This document shows, one piece after another, positions 36,886 to 46,537 of a stretch of DNA of 64,000 nucleotides (the stretch's first letter is position 1; each line of letters starts with the position of its first letter). The notes under the pieces were generated by a model. The model worked only from the letters and a program-made list of their open reading frames with translations. It did not search any database and was not told the DNA's origin. Source of the stretch: Pelomonas sp. Root1237. GTDB lineage: Bacteria; Pseudomonadota; Gammaproteobacteria; Burkholderiales; Burkholderiaceae_C. The stretch lies in assembly GCF_001425055.1 (NCBI RefSeq), contig NZ_LMDK01000021.1, positions 247,264 to 311,263 of the forward strand, read 5' to 3'. The translations under genes and the position numbers were made by a program.

Positions 36886-38316
36886 TCAGCCGACCCGGCA
36901 GACCTTCAGCATGTTGGTGCCGCCGGGGTAGCCCATCGGCTCCCCGCAGGTGATGGCATAGGTGTCGCCGGGCATCAGCACACCGCGCTCGACGAGGATC
37001 TTTTCCGCGGCGGCCAGGGCCACGTCGCGGTCCTCGAACTTGGGCATCAACAGCGGCAGCACATTGCGGTAGAGCGCCATCTTGCGCTGGCTGACCGGTT
37101 GGGTCGTCAGGCCGAAGATGGGCACCTGAATGCGGTGGCGGCTCATCCACAGTGCCGTCGAGCCGGATTCGGTCAGGGCCAGGATGGCCTTGCAGCCCAG
37201 GTGGTAGGCGGTGAACAGCGCGCCCATGGCGATGGACTGGTCGATGCGGCCGAACTGGCGGCCGGCAAAGTCGGTGTCGAGACTGACAAACTCGGCACGC
37301 TCGGCTTCCAGCGCGATGTTGGCCATCTGCTCGACGGTCTCGATGGGGTATTTGCCGGCAGCCGTCTCGGCGGACAGCATGACGGCATCGGTGCCGTCCA
37401 GCACGGCGTTGGCCACGTCGCTGACCTCGGCACGCGTGGGTACCGGGTTGACGATCATGGACTCCATCATCTGCGTGGCCGTGATGGACACCTTGTCCAG
37501 CTCGCGGGCCATCTTGATCATGCGCTTTTGCAGCGCCGGCACGGCTGCGTTGCCCACTTCCACGGCCAGGTCACCACGCGCCACCATGATGCCGTCGCTG
37601 GCCTTCAGGATGGCCTCGAGGTGGGGGATGGCCTCGTAGCGCTCGATCTTGGCGATCATGGCCGGCTTGTGGCGATAAGCCTCGCCGGCCACGTTGGCGA
37701 GCTGGCGCGCCATTTCCATGTCGGTGGCGTTCTTGGGGAAGCTGACGGCCAGGTATTCGCACTGGAAGGACATCGCGGTCTTGATGTCGTCCATGTCCTT
37801 GGCTGTCAGTGCCGGCGCCGTCAGGCCGCCGCCCTGCTTGTTGATGCCCTTGTTGTTGGACAGCTCGCCGCCGAGCTTGACGATGGTGTGGACCTGCGCG
37901 CCGCGCACGGACTCGACGGTCAGCACCAGCAGGCCGTCGTTGAGCAGCAACGTGTCGCCGGGCTTCACGTCACGCGGCAGTTCCTTGTAGTCGAGGCTGG
38001 CGATGTCCTGGTTGCCCAGCTCGGTGCGGTCGGCGTCCAGGATGAAGGGCGCGCCGGGGATCAGCTCGATCTTGCCGCCCTCGAACTTGCCGACGCGGAT
38101 CTTGGGGCCCTGCAGGTCGGCCATGATGGCCACCGACTTGCCGACACGTTGCGCGGCTTCCCGGACCATGGTCGCGCGGTCGATGTGGTCCTGCGCCTTG
38201 CCGTGGGAGAAGTTCAGCCGCACGACGTCGACGCCGGCGCGGATCATCTTCTCCAGGATCTCCGGCGTGTTGGAAGCAGGGCCGAGGGTGGCGACGATCT
38301 TGGTGGCGCGGGTCAT
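36886..38316 (-). CDS. pyk: Pyruvate kinase
   Basis: A 476-residue pyruvate kinase, the last glycolytic step from PEP to pyruvate with ATP formation. Seen: TKIVATLGPAS, VRLNFSHG, the signature MIAKIERYEAIPHLEAI with the catalytic lysine, GIMVARGDLAVE, and TATQMMESM. Length and layout match the standard A-B-A-C form. It is convergent with the MerR gene, four bases apart. Confidence 0.97.
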   Translation of the reverse strand: MTRATKIVATLGPASNTPEILEKMIRAGVDVVRLNFSHGKAQDHIDRATMVREAAQRVGKSVAIMADLQGPKIRVGKFEGGKIELIPGAPFILDADRTELGNQDIASLDYKELPRDVKPGDTLLLNDGLLVLTVESVRGAQVHTIVKLGGELSNNKGINKQGGGLTAPALTAKDMDDIKTAMSFQCEYLAVSFPKNATDMEMARQLANVAGEAYRHKPAMIAKIERYEAIPHLEAILKASDGIMVARGDLAVEVGNAAVPALQKRMIKMARELDKVSITATQMMESMIVNPVPTRAEVSDVANAVLDGTDAVMLSAETAAGKYPIETVEQMANIALEAERAEFVSLDTDFAGRQFGRIDQSIAMGALFTAYHLGCKAILALTESGSTALWMSRHRIQVPIFGLTTQPVSQRKMALYRNVLPLLMPKFEDRDVALAAAEKILVERGVLMPGDTYAITCGEPMGYPGGTNMLKVCRVG

Positions 38317-38383
38317 GGCTGTCTCGATTCTTGGAAGGCGCGGAATTATGGTCCGCCAAGCCTCGCGCGAGTTTCGTCGTGTT

Positions 38384-38857
38384 TCAACCCAACACCTTCT
38401 CGAAGAAGGAGCTCAATGGATCAGGCGTGTAGCCGCCGAAGGGCCCGCGCTCCGAGTAGCCCAGACGCCGGTACAACGCCAGGGCCTCGGGCTGGTGGAT
38501 ACCGGTCTCCAGCCGCGCGATCCGCAGGCCGCGTTCGGTCAGCTCGGCCTCTAACTGCGCCATCAGCTGCCGGGCGACGCCACGGCCACGCTCGCTATCC
38601 AGCACGAAAAGACGCTTGATCTCTCCATAGCCGTCCGCGTCGAAGTGCTTGACGCCGCCGCAGCCGACGAGCTGCTCGCCACGCCACAGCCCGTAGAAGC
38701 TGCCCTGCGGTGGGCGCAGGCCATCGGCGGGCTCGAAGTGGTTGCTCTCGCTGGGATAGAGCGCGCCCATATAGGCCTCGGACAGCGCGATCAGACGCCG
38801 CGCATCGGGATGACCGGGGTCCAGCGGCGCAAGGCGGGCGGGCAGTTCGGAACTCAT
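38384..38857 (-). CDS. GNAT-family N-acetyltransferase
   Basis: A 157-residue GNAT protein with the acetyl-CoA loop RLFVLDSERGRGVARQLMAQLE and the downstream ARLETGIHQPEALALYRRLGYSERG. It resembles the phosphinothricin/PhnO-like general GNATs; substrate unknown. It stands between the pyk gene and the XRE regulator, all on the minus strand, with 16 bases to the latter, so it may share its transcript. Confidence 0.82.
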   Translation of the reverse strand: MSSELPARLAPLDPGHPDARRLIALSEAYMGALYPSESNHFEPADGLRPPQGSFYGLWRGEQLVGCGGVKHFDADGYGEIKRLFVLDSERGRGVARQLMAQLEAELTERGLRIARLETGIHQPEALALYRRLGYSERGPFGGYTPDPLSSFFEKVLG

Positions 38858-38873
38858 GGTGGTTGGATACCAG

Positions 38874-39467
38874 TTACAGGGAAGGCACCGTCATCGCGAG
38901 CAGATAGCGCGCTGATTCGGCCCCGGGGTTGGTGAAAACGCTGCGCCCAAGGCAGCGAAAGCTGATCGAGTCGCCAGCGCCCAGCTCGAAGACCTGCCCC
39001 TGCAGAGTCAGCCGCAGCCGGCCTTCCAGCAGGCACAGGTGGTGTTCCAGGCGCGCGACGGTGGGCTCGTCGTAGGCCAGCTCGGCGCCGGGCGCGAGAC
39101 GGCCCTCGATGACCTCGGTCGCGAAGCCGGCCAGGGGCGGACAGCGCATCAGTCGCTCGAAGCCGCTCTGCACGTCGTGCCAGCGTGGCTGGTCGGCGGC
39201 GCGCAGCAGGCGCACGGGCAAGGCCTCGGCTTCGGCGAGCAGGCGGCTCAACGGCAGGCCGTAAGCGCGGGCCAGGCGCGACAGCAGCGTCGCCGTCGGG
39301 CTGGTCTCGGCGCGCTCCAGCCGGCTCAGCGTTGCGCGGCTGACGCCGCTTTTCAAAGCCAACTCGTCCAGCGACCAGCCGGCGGCCGTGCGCAGCGCAG
39401 CCAGCCGCTCGGCCAGTTGACGCTCGAACTGCCCCTCTTCGCTCAATTCAGAGAATTCTTCTCTCAT
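38874..39467 (-). CDS. XRE-type regulator with C-terminal cupin
   Basis: A 197-residue regulator: an N-terminal HTH (LAERLAALRTAAGWSLDELALKSGVSRATLSRLERAETSPT) and a C-terminal cupin-like sensor domain (about 110-195, with LEHHLCLLEGRLRLTLQG). This architecture is typical of regulators of polyamine or amino-acid genes. The start ATG at 39467 lies inside the palindrome TCTCATATGAGA, so it may be autoregulated; a longer start at 39512 would read back over the divergent exporter start. It is divergent from that exporter, its most likely target. Confidence 0.85.
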   Translation of the reverse strand: MREEFSELSEEGQFERQLAERLAALRTAAGWSLDELALKSGVSRATLSRLERAETSPTATLLSRLARAYGLPLSRLLAEAEALPVRLLRAADQPRWHDVQSGFERLMRCPPLAGFATEVIEGRLAPGAELAYDEPTVARLEHHLCLLEGRLRLTLQGQVFELGAGDSISFRCLGRSVFTNPGAESARYLLAMTVPSL

Positions 39468-39473
39468 ATGAGA
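39462..39473. promoter_or_regulatory. Operator-like palindrome TCTCATATGAGA
   Basis: A perfect 12-bp palindrome in the region between the divergent XRE and EamA genes, with an AGAATTCT palindrome three bases to the left (39452-39459). It overlaps the start codon of the regulator, a position suited to autorepression together with control of the exporter. Confidence 0.6.
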
Positions 39474-39487
39474 ATATGCTAGCCGAT

Positions 39488-40429
39488 ATGAAGGACCGCC
39501 AGCTCGCTCCATTGATCGCCGCTATGGCCGTCGTGCTGACCTGGGGCGTCAATTTCCCACTGTCCAAGGCCTTGTTCAACCAGGTCGGCCCGACGGGTTT
39601 CCTGGGGCTGCGCTATCTGCTGATGCCCTTCTGCGCCGTGGCCCTGCTGTGCTGGCGTTTCGGCATGCGCTGGCCGCGACTGGACCGCGGCGAAGTCTGG
39701 CCGCTGGTGCGATTGACGCTGATCGGCCAAGGCCTGCACCTGTTGCTGTCGGCCTACGGCATGCAGGGCTCCACTGCCTTCAGCGCCAGCGTGCTGCTGG
39801 CCTGCGGGCCGGTGTTCACACTGCTGATCCTGCGCGCAACCGGCGTGGAGAAGCTCTCCGCGGGCCAGGTCGTCGGCGTGGCGATGGCGGCCACGGGCGC
39901 ATTGGTTTTCACATCGGACAAGCTGCTCGCCGCCGACTGGCAGGCCGGCCTGGGCGACCTGACGCTGCTGGCCGCCGCCGCCCTCTTCAGCTACTACACG
40001 GTGGCGAGCAAGCCACTGATCCAGCACCACGGCGGTGTGACGGTGCTAGGTTATGGCAGCCTGGTGTGCACGCTGCCGATGCTGCTGTGGTGCTCGCCAG
40101 CACTGGTGTCCTTGGACTGGGCAACGCAGCCCACATGGGTATGGCCGGGCCTGGCCTGGCAGGTCATCGGCGGCGGCTTCCTGGGCTGGCTGGCCTGGGG
40201 CTGGGCCAACGAGAAGCGCGGCGTGGCCCGCACCGCGCCGTTGATCTACCTGATGCCGCTGGTGGCCGGCCTCATCGCGTGGCTGTGGGGCGGTGAGCAG
40301 TTCAGCGCGCCCAAGCTGCTCGGCGCCGGCGTCATCCTCGCCGGCGTGGCGCTGGCGCAGTTCAGCCCTGCGCTGAACGGGCCTCGCGGGCTTCCCGCAC
40401 GTCCGCAACCGCCAGAGCCGTCATGTTGA
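39488..40429 (+). CDS. EamA-family (DMT) transporter
   Basis: A 313-residue membrane protein with ten helices in two EamA repeats. The first repeat starts AAMAVVLTWGVNFPLSKALFNQ, the second with LGDLTLLAAAALFSYYTVASK. DMT transporters of this kind commonly export amino acids or related metabolites, which fits the cupin-type regulator next door. ATG 39488 or ATG 39476 could be the start; neither has a strong ribosome site. The 3' end overlaps the convergent malic enzyme gene by 68 bases. Confidence 0.85.
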   Translation: MKDRQLAPLIAAMAVVLTWGVNFPLSKALFNQVGPTGFLGLRYLLMPFCAVALLCWRFGMRWPRLDRGEVWPLVRLTLIGQGLHLLLSAYGMQGSTAFSASVLLACGPVFTLLILRATGVEKLSAGQVVGVAMAATGALVFTSDKLLAADWQAGLGDLTLLAAAALFSYYTVASKPLIQHHGGVTVLGYGSLVCTLPMLLWCSPALVSLDWATQPTWVWPGLAWQVIGGGFLGWLAWGWANEKRGVARTAPLIYLMPLVAGLIAWLWGGEQFSAPKLLGAGVILAGVALAQFSPALNGPRGLPARPQPPEPSC

Positions 40430-42698
40430 CGATGCGGCGCACCGTCGCGGAGGGCGTCAGGATGTGCACGGGGGCTGCCGCGCCCAGCAGGATGGGGCCG
40501 ACCGTGACGCCGTGACTGGCGCTGATCTTCAGCACGTTGAAGAGGATGTTGGCCGCATCCAGCGTCGGCAGCACCAGCAGGTTGGCAGCGCCCTTGAGCT
40601 TGCTGTCGGGCAGAAAGGCCTGGCGCACGCTCTCGGAAAGGGCCGCGTCGCCATGCATTTCACCGTCGCATTCGACTTCAGGGTGGGCGGCCGAGAACAG
40701 CTCGTGGGCGCGGCGCATCTTGACGGCCGACGGCCGCGTGCTGGAGCCAAACATCGAATGGCTGACGAAAGCCAGCTTGGGCGGCAGGCCAAAGCGGCTC
40801 ACCTCCTCGGCAGCCATCGCGGCGATGTCGGCCAGCTCCTCGGCGCTCGGGTCGTCGTTGACGAAGGTATCGGTGATGAAGAGCGTCATCTGCTCCAGGA
40901 TCAGCGCGTTCATCGCGGCGAACTGGCGCACGCCCTCGCGAAGGCCGACGAGGTCGCGCACCTGCTCCAGGTGGCGGTCGAAGCGGCCGACCATGCCGCA
41001 AATCATCGCGTCGGCGTCGCCCAGCTCGATGGCCAGCGCACCGATGGCTGTGTTGGAGCGCCGCACGGCGGACTTGGCCATCTCGGGCGTGAAGCCGTTG
41101 CGCTTCATGCGGGCGTAGTAGGCCTCCCAGTACTGCCGGAAGCGCGGGTCGTCCTCGGGGTCGATGACGGCAACGTCTTCACCCAGCTTCAGCCGCAAGC
41201 CGGCGCGCTCGATGCGCGCCTTGAGCACCGCCGGTCGGCCGATCAGCGTCGGCTTGCACAGGCCCTCGTCCAGCGCCACCTGCACCGCGCGCAGCACGCG
41301 CTCGTCCTCACCCTCGGCGTAGATGACACGTGCGCACTCGGCCTTCGCGGTGGCAAACACCGGGCGCATGAACATGCCGGTCTGGTAGACAAAGCGCTCC
41401 AGCGACTGGCGGTAGGCGACGAGGTCTGCCACCGGCCGCGTGGCCACGCCGTCGGCCGCCGCAGCCGCAGCGACCGCGGGCGCGATGCGCAGGATCAGCC
41501 GCGCGTCAAACGGCTTGGGGATCAGATATTCCGGGCCAAAAGCCAGTTCCTGGCCGGCATAGGCCGCGGCCACTTCGTCACTTGTCTCGGCCTTGGCCAG
41601 CGCCGCGATCTCGCGCACGCAGGCGAGCTTCATGCCTTCGGTGATCTTGGTCGCGCCGCAGTCCAGCGCGCCGCGGAAGATGTAGGGGAAGCACAGGACG
41701 TTGTTGACCTGGTTGGGGTAGTCGCTGCGGCCCGTGGCCATGATGCAGTCCGGCCGCACGGCCTTGGCCAACTCGGGGCGGATCTCGGGCTCGGGGTTGG
41801 CCAGCGCCAGGATGATGGGCTGACTGGCCATGGTCTTGACCATGTCGGCCGTCAGCACCCCGGCGGCCGAGCAGCCGAGGAAGACGTCGGCGCCATCGAC
41901 CACATCGGCCAGTGTGCGCGCCGCCGTGATCTGGCAATAGCGCTGCTTGGACTCGTCCAGCTTGCCGGCCTTCGCGTCTTCACGTTCGGACTGGATGACG
42001 CCGCGCGAGTCGCAGACGAAGACGTTGTCGCGCTTGACGCCCAGGCCCACCATGACGTCCAGGCAGGCGATGGCGGCGGCCCCCGCGCCCGACACGGCCA
42101 CCTTGACCCTGGCGATTTCCTTGCCCACCAGCTCCAGGCCGTTGAGCAGCGCCGCCGACGAGATGATGGCCGTGCCGTGCTGGTCGTCGTGGAAGACGGG
42201 GATGTTCATGCGCTTGGACAGCTCGCGCTCGATGTAGAAGCACTCGGGCGCCTTGATGTCCTCAAGGTTGATGCCGCCCAGCGTCGGCTCCATCGCCGCG
42301 ATGATGTCGATCAGCTTATCCGGGTCGCGCTCGGCGAGCTCGATGTCGAACACATCGATGCCGGCGAACTTCTTGAACAGGCAGCCCTTGCCTTCCATGA
42401 CGGGCTTGGCGGCGAGCGGACCTATGTCGCCCAGGCCCAGCACGGCGGTGCCGTTGGTGATGACGCCCACCAGGTTGCCGCGCGACGTGAAGTCGGCCGC
42501 CAGCGACGGGTCGCGTTCGATGTCGAGGCAGGGATAGGCCACGCCTGGCGAGTAGGCCAGCGACAGGTCGCGTTGGTTGGACAGCGCCTTGGTCGGCGTG
42601 ACCGAAATCTTGCCGCGCGTCGGGCTGCGGTGGTAGTCGAGGGCGGCGTCGCGCAGCGCGGCTTCGGCAGGCGACAAGGGTGCGTTGTTCTTTTCCAT
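40362..42698 (-). CDS. maeB: NADP-dependent malic enzyme with phosphotransacetylase-like domain
   Basis: A 778-residue MaeB-type enzyme that decarboxylates malate to pyruvate with NADPH formation. Residues 1-430 are the malic-enzyme part ([44 protein letters not shown] with metal ligands, [13 protein letters not shown] for the nucleotide). Residues about 440-778 resemble phosphotransacetylase and are thought to be a regulatory acetyl-CoA-sensing part. It is close to a single transcription unit and converges on the EamA gene. Confidence 0.95.
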   Translation of the reverse strand: MEKNNAPLSPAEAALRDAALDYHRSPTRGKISVTPTKALSNQRDLSLAYSPGVAYPCLDIERDPSLAADFTSRGNLVGVITNGTAVLGLGDIGPLAAKPVMEGKGCLFKKFAGIDVFDIELAERDPDKLIDIIAAMEPTLGGINLEDIKAPECFYIERELSKRMNIPVFHDDQHGTAIISSAALLNGLELVGKEIARVKVAVSGAGAAAIACLDVMVGLGVKRDNVFVCDSRGVIQSEREDAKAGKLDESKQRYCQITAARTLADVVDGADVFLGCSAAGVLTADMVKTMASQPIILALANPEPEIRPELAKAVRPDCIMATGRSDYPNQVNNVLCFPYIFRGALDCGATKITEGMKLACVREIAALAKAETSDEVAAAYAGQELAFGPEYLIPKPFDARLILRIAPAVAAAAAADGVATRPVADLVAYRQSLERFVYQTGMFMRPVFATAKAECARVIYAEGEDERVLRAVQVALDEGLCKPTLIGRPAVLKARIERAGLRLKLGEDVAVIDPEDDPRFRQYWEAYYARMKRNGFTPEMAKSAVRRSNTAIGALAIELGDADAMICGMVGRFDRHLEQVRDLVGLREGVRQFAAMNALILEQMTLFITDTFVNDDPSAEELADIAAMAAEEVSRFGLPPKLAFVSHSMFGSSTRPSAVKMRRAHELFSAAHPEVECDGEMHGDAALSESVRQAFLPDSKLKGAANLLVLPTLDAANILFNVLKISASHGVTVGPILLGAAAPVHILTPSATVRRIVNMTALAVADVREAREARSAQG

Positions 42699-42773
42699 GA
42701 GGGCGGTTCTCCAGGGATAACCCCGTAGGTTACGCCGCGTTTCAGCCCCCGCCGATGCAGGTTTTTTGGCGAT

Positions 42774-44030
42774 CTATGCCGAAGCCGATATCACCCGGTC
42801 GCGGCCTTCATGCTTGGCGCGGTACATGGCCTGGTCGGCCTCGCGCAACGCAGCCTCGACATCCGCCGCCGCCGCCGCCTGGGCGACGCCCCAACTCGCA
42901 GTGACCTTCAGCCCGGCCGACCATTCAACGCGCGCCAGCACCTGGCGCAGCCGCTCGGCCACGGCCACGGCCTCCTCGGCCGGCGTCTGCGGCATGACGA
43001 TGACGAACTCCTCGCCGCCCCAGCGCGCCAGCAGGTCGTCACGCGGCAGGTTGGCGCGCAGCGTGCGGGCCAGCAGCACCAGCACCTGGTCGCCGACCTC
43101 GTGGCCATGCTCGTCGTTGACACGCTTGAAATGGTCGACGTCGACGAAGACGACCGACAGCGGGAAGCTCATGTCGCCCTGCACTTGCAGCAGCAGGTCC
43201 AGTGCACGGTTGAGGCCATCGCGGTTGGCCACACGGGTCAGCGGGTCGCGCAAGGCCATCTTCTCGAGCGCTCGCGAGCGTTTCATCGACAAGCGCAGGC
43301 GCCCGTGCACCGTCCAGCTTTCCCAGACCAGATAGCCCAGCAGGCTGAACATCCACAGGCCAACCAGGCCGAGGCGGAAGGTCTCGGGAGCGACCCAGTC
43401 ACCGACGAGCTCGGCGCGGTCGACGCGGATCAGGTGCTGGCCCGGCGCCACCTGGCCGCTGGTGCTGAAACTGATGACGCGGATGCTGTCCATCTCCGGG
43501 CCCACCAGGGATACGGGCAGTTGATGTGTCTGGGCCCACCACGAGCTGACGGCGAACTGCGACAGCCGCACTTCCACCGGCTGGGGCTGGGCGCCGGGCG
43601 CGAAGGTGACCTCCTGGGGCTTGAGGCTTTCGGCGTCACCCGGCTTCGTATAGGCCGGGTTGGCATTGCGCAGGAAGACGCGCACCTGTGGCGCCTGATG
43701 GTCCAGCGATGGGCCCTCGGCATTCAGCCACAGGCGGATGTGGCTGAAGTTGCTCAGGTCCAGCGGCCGGCCCTTCATCTCGAACTGCAGCTCGCAGTAG
43801 GGCCACTCGTAGCCGGGGCGGATGTCGCAGCGCATGCCCACCGGGCCGCCGGCAGGCGCGTCCAGCCTGGCTTCACTCTTGCCGCCGCTGCTGCGGTCGT
43901 CGACGATTTCCAGATGCTGACCCGCGCCGCGCCCATCGAGCACGAGGTGGCGAGTCATCCAATACTCGTTGGCATAAAGGCCGAGCAGCGTCGTGACGAC
44001 GAGCAGGGCGAGGAGCCAGCGCAAAACCAT
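42774..44030 (-). CDS. Diguanylate cyclase with N-terminal periplasmic domain
   Basis: A 418-residue membrane protein. An N-terminal helix (residues 1-21), a periplasmic part of about 190 residues (with DIRPGYEWPYCELQFEMKGRPLD, beta-rich and not recognised), a second helix (about 222-240), and a C-terminal GGDEF domain with an intact GGEEF active site (RWGGEEFVIVM) preceded by DVDHFKRVNDEHGHEVGD. It should make c-di-GMP in response to a periplasmic cue. It sits between maeB and pgk on the same strand but with a gap on each side. Confidence 0.9.
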   Translation of the reverse strand: MVLRWLLALLVVTTLLGLYANEYWMTRHLVLDGRGAGQHLEIVDDRSSGGKSEARLDAPAGGPVGMRCDIRPGYEWPYCELQFEMKGRPLDLSNFSHIRLWLNAEGPSLDHQAPQVRVFLRNANPAYTKPGDAESLKPQEVTFAPGAQPQPVEVRLSQFAVSSWWAQTHQLPVSLVGPEMDSIRVISFSTSGQVAPGQHLIRVDRAELVGDWVAPETFRLGLVGLWMFSLLGYLVWESWTVHGRLRLSMKRSRALEKMALRDPLTRVANRDGLNRALDLLLQVQGDMSFPLSVVFVDVDHFKRVNDEHGHEVGDQVLVLLARTLRANLPRDDLLARWGGEEFVIVMPQTPAEEAVAVAERLRQVLARVEWSAGLKVTASWGVAQAAAAADVEAALREADQAMYRAKHEGRDRVISASA

Positions 44031-44119
44031 CCGGCAATTGTGTCGGCCGGTAACGCCGGGCGGTGGGGGCGGCCGACGCTGAACGTGAAATCATGACCGC
44101 CCCCAGCGGCGGACTTGTA

Positions 44120-45313
44120 TCAGCCCGCTGCGCGCTCGGCCAGGATCTTGAAGGCCGGCAGCGTCTTGCCTTCCAGCACCTCCAGGAAGGCACCGCCGCC
44201 CGTGGAGATGTAGCCCACGTCCTTCTCGATGCCGTACTTGGCAATCGCAGCCAGCGTGTCGCCGCCACCGGCAATGCTGAAGGCGACGCTCTCGGCGATG
44301 GCGCGGGCGATGGCCTCCGTGCCATGGGCGAAGGCCGGGAACTCGAACACGCCGACCGGGCCGTTCCAGACGATGGTGCCGGCGGCCTTGAGCTTCTCGG
44401 CCAGCTTGGCGGCCGTCTTGGGGCCGATGTCGAGGATGAGGTCGTCGTCCTCCACGTCGGTGGCCGCCTTGACCGCCGCCGTGGCACCCGCGGAGAAGGT
44501 CTTGGCCGTCACGACGTCTTCGGGGATGGGCACGTCGGCGCCGCGCGCAGCCATCGCATCGATGACGGACTTGGCCTGATCGATCAGATCCGGCTCGGCC
44601 AGCGACTTGCCGATCTTCAGGCCTGCGGCCAGCATGAAGGTGTTGGCGATGCCGCCGCCGACGATGAGGCCGTCGACCTTGCTCGCCAGGGCTTGCAGGA
44701 TGGTCAGCTTGGTCGACACCTTGGAGCCGGCAACGATAGCGACGAGCGGGCGGCGCGGGTTGGCCAGGGCCTTGGTGATGGCGTCGATCTCGGCTGCCAG
44801 CAGCGGGCCGGCGCAAGCGATCTTGGCGTACTTGGCGATGCCGTAGGTGGTGGCCTCGGCGCGGTGGGCCGTGCCGAAGGCGTCGTGCACGAAGATGTCG
44901 CACAAGGCGGCAAGCTTCCTGGACAGCTCCTCGCTGCACTTCTTCTCGCCCTTGTTGACGCGGCAGTTCTCCAGCAGCACCAGTTGGCCCGGCGCGACGG
45001 AGACGGCATCGACCCAGTCGCGCTGCAGCGGCACCGGGCGGCCCAGCAGCTCGGCCATGCGCTCGGCCACCGGCGCCAGCGAATCTTCAGGCTTGAACTC
45101 GCCTTCGGTCGGGCGGCCCAGGTGGGAGGTGACCATGACGGCGGCGCCAGCGTCCAGAGCCATCTTGATGGCCGGCAACGAGGCGCGGATGCGGGTGTCC
45201 TCGGTGATCTTGCCGGTGTCGTCCTGCGGCACGTTGAGGTCGGCGCGGATGAAGACGCGCTGGCCGGCCACCTTGCCGGCGGCGATCAGGTCGGAGAAGC
45301 GGATGACGTTCAT
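44120..45313 (-). CDS. pgk: Phosphoglycerate kinase
   Basis: A 397-residue glycolytic enzyme forming ATP from 1,3-bisphosphoglycerate. Seen: [14 protein letters not shown] near the N-terminus, SHLGRPTEG, and the C-terminal [22 protein letters not shown] and [12 protein letters not shown] glycine loop. Full length. It is the only gene of the lower glycolytic pathway on this side apart from pyk; the neighbouring pgk partner gap is not present. Confidence 0.96.
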   Translation of the reverse strand: MNVIRFSDLIAAGKVAGQRVFIRADLNVPQDDTGKITEDTRIRASLPAIKMALDAGAAVMVTSHLGRPTEGEFKPEDSLAPVAERMAELLGRPVPLQRDWVDAVSVAPGQLVLLENCRVNKGEKKCSEELSRKLAALCDIFVHDAFGTAHRAEATTYGIAKYAKIACAGPLLAAEIDAITKALANPRRPLVAIVAGSKVSTKLTILQALASKVDGLIVGGGIANTFMLAAGLKIGKSLAEPDLIDQAKSVIDAMAARGADVPIPEDVVTAKTFSAGATAAVKAATDVEDDDLILDIGPKTAAKLAEKLKAAGTIVWNGPVGVFEFPAFAHGTEAIARAIAESVAFSIAGGGDTLAAIAKYGIEKDVGYISTGGGAFLEVLEGKTLPAFKILAERAAG

Positions 45314-45380
45314 GGTGGGCGGGGCAGTTGATGAGAAACCGAAACTGCCGCGATTCTCGCTGCCCGCCGTTCCGGCGCGG

Positions 45381-45710
45381 TTACCAGCCGAGGCCGAGCT
45401 TCAAAGGCAGCATGACCGCCATGCCGACGAGGATGGTGCCCAGGATGCCCTTGCGCCAAAAGTAGTAGGCCGTCGCGGCCACCGCCGCGGGCCAGCGCGC
45501 ATCCTGCCAGGTCGTGATGAGCTGGCCCTGCGTCATGAAGATCTCGGGCGCGACGACCGCGACCAGGGCCGCCAGCGGTGCAACCTTGAGCAGTTCGCGC
45601 AGCCAGTCCGGAATGGGCAGGGGCTTCTCGCCAATCATGAAGAAACTGCGGGTCAGGACGGAAATGCCGGCCAGGCCGAACAGCGCCACCCAGGTCATCG
45701 CATCGCTCAT
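45381..45710 (-). CDS. azlD: AzlD-family branched-chain amino acid exporter subunit
   Basis: A 109-residue membrane protein with three to four helices and the AzlD style ([41 protein letters not shown]). With AzlC it forms a two-part exporter of branched-chain amino acids. In most genomes azlC and azlD overlap; here an 85-base palindromic spacer separates them. Confidence 0.87.
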   Translation of the reverse strand: MSDAMTWVALFGLAGISVLTRSFFMIGEKPLPIPDWLRELLKVAPLAALVAVVAPEIFMTQGQLITTWQDARWPAAVAATAYYFWRKGILGTILVGMAVMLPLKLGLGW

Positions 45711-45715
45711 GTCCG

Positions 45716-45755
45716 CCCCTCGGTCGTCGAGTACGCCGACCGATCCCCCGAGGGG
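45716..45755. repeat. Palindromic spacer between azlC and azlD
   Basis: CCCCTCGG (45716-45723) pairs with CCGAGGGG (45748-45755), and nested inside CGGTCG (45721-45726) can pair with CGACCG (45737-45742). The 10-mer CCCCCGAGGG at 45745-45754 recurs at 51609-51618 in the hairpin array before dprA. It looks like a dispersed intergenic element rather than a terminator, since no T-run follows. Confidence 0.5.
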
Positions 45756-45795
45756 ATGCGCGCCGACTTGGGACGGCCCGGCGTTCGGCGCACGC

Positions 45796-46512
45796 TCATG
45801 CCCTGGCCTTTCGCGCGTCCAGCCACCAGCCTACGGCGCCCGCCGCAAAGATGGCGCACAGGATGTTGAGCTTGAGCGGCAACGCATAGGTGGCAATCGA
45901 CACAGCGCCAGCCGTCACAGCCACCCACCACAGCACCTTCTCGGTCAGCAGCGAATAGGACAGTCCCAGCAGCGCCAGCACGCCGGCGAAGCCAATGCCC
46001 CAATGCGGCGGAATGCGGTCGGCCAGCAGGATGCCGGCGAAGGAGCAGGCCTGCCAGGTCGGCCAGTTGACGGCCACGCCACCCCAGAAATAGCGTTGCT
46101 GGCCCGGCACCGGCACGGGGTCCGGATAGCGCTTGACGAAGTAGACGAAGTTCAGGTCGGCCGCGACATAGCCGCTCAGCAGCCGGCGCGCCCTGGGCAG
46201 ATGGCCCCAGTAGTTGCGCCATTGCGCGCTGAAGATGACAAAGCGCAGGTTGACGCAGAACGCCGTGGCCAGCAGCACCCACAGCGGCGCGCCGGAGGCG
46301 ATCAGCGGCAGGGCCGTCAGCTGCGCGCTGCCGGCAAACACCAGCAGCGACATGCCCATAGCGAGCGGGATGCTGAGCCCGCTCTTGACCATGGTCACAC
46401 CGGTCACCAGGCCCCAGGCCGCCAGGCCCAGGGAGGGCGAGGCCATGTCGCGCGCGCCGTGGCGGAAATCGGGGTCGGCCGCGAGCGCGCGCAACCTGGA
46501 AGTCAGACTCAT
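45796..46512 (-). CDS. azlC: AzlC-family branched-chain amino acid exporter subunit
   Basis: A 238-residue membrane protein of the AzlC family. The opening DPDFRHGARDMASPSLGLAAWG and the block FAGSAQLTALPLIASGAPLW are typical, and FCVNLRFVIFSAQ follows. Upstream of azlD on the minus strand and 25 bases after the DUF2807 gene stop, so possibly in a common transcript with that gene. Confidence 0.88.
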   Translation of the reverse strand: MSLTSRLRALAADPDFRHGARDMASPSLGLAAWGLVTGVTMVKSGLSIPLAMGMSLLVFAGSAQLTALPLIASGAPLWVLLATAFCVNLRFVIFSAQWRNYWGHLPRARRLLSGYVAADLNFVYFVKRYPDPVPVPGQQRYFWGGVAVNWPTWQACSFAGILLADRIPPHWGIGFAGVLALLGLSYSLLTEKVLWWVAVTAGAVSIATYALPLKLNILCAIFAAGAVGWWLDARKARA

Positions 46513-46537
46513 GCCGCCATTGTCGGCGGCACTTCAA

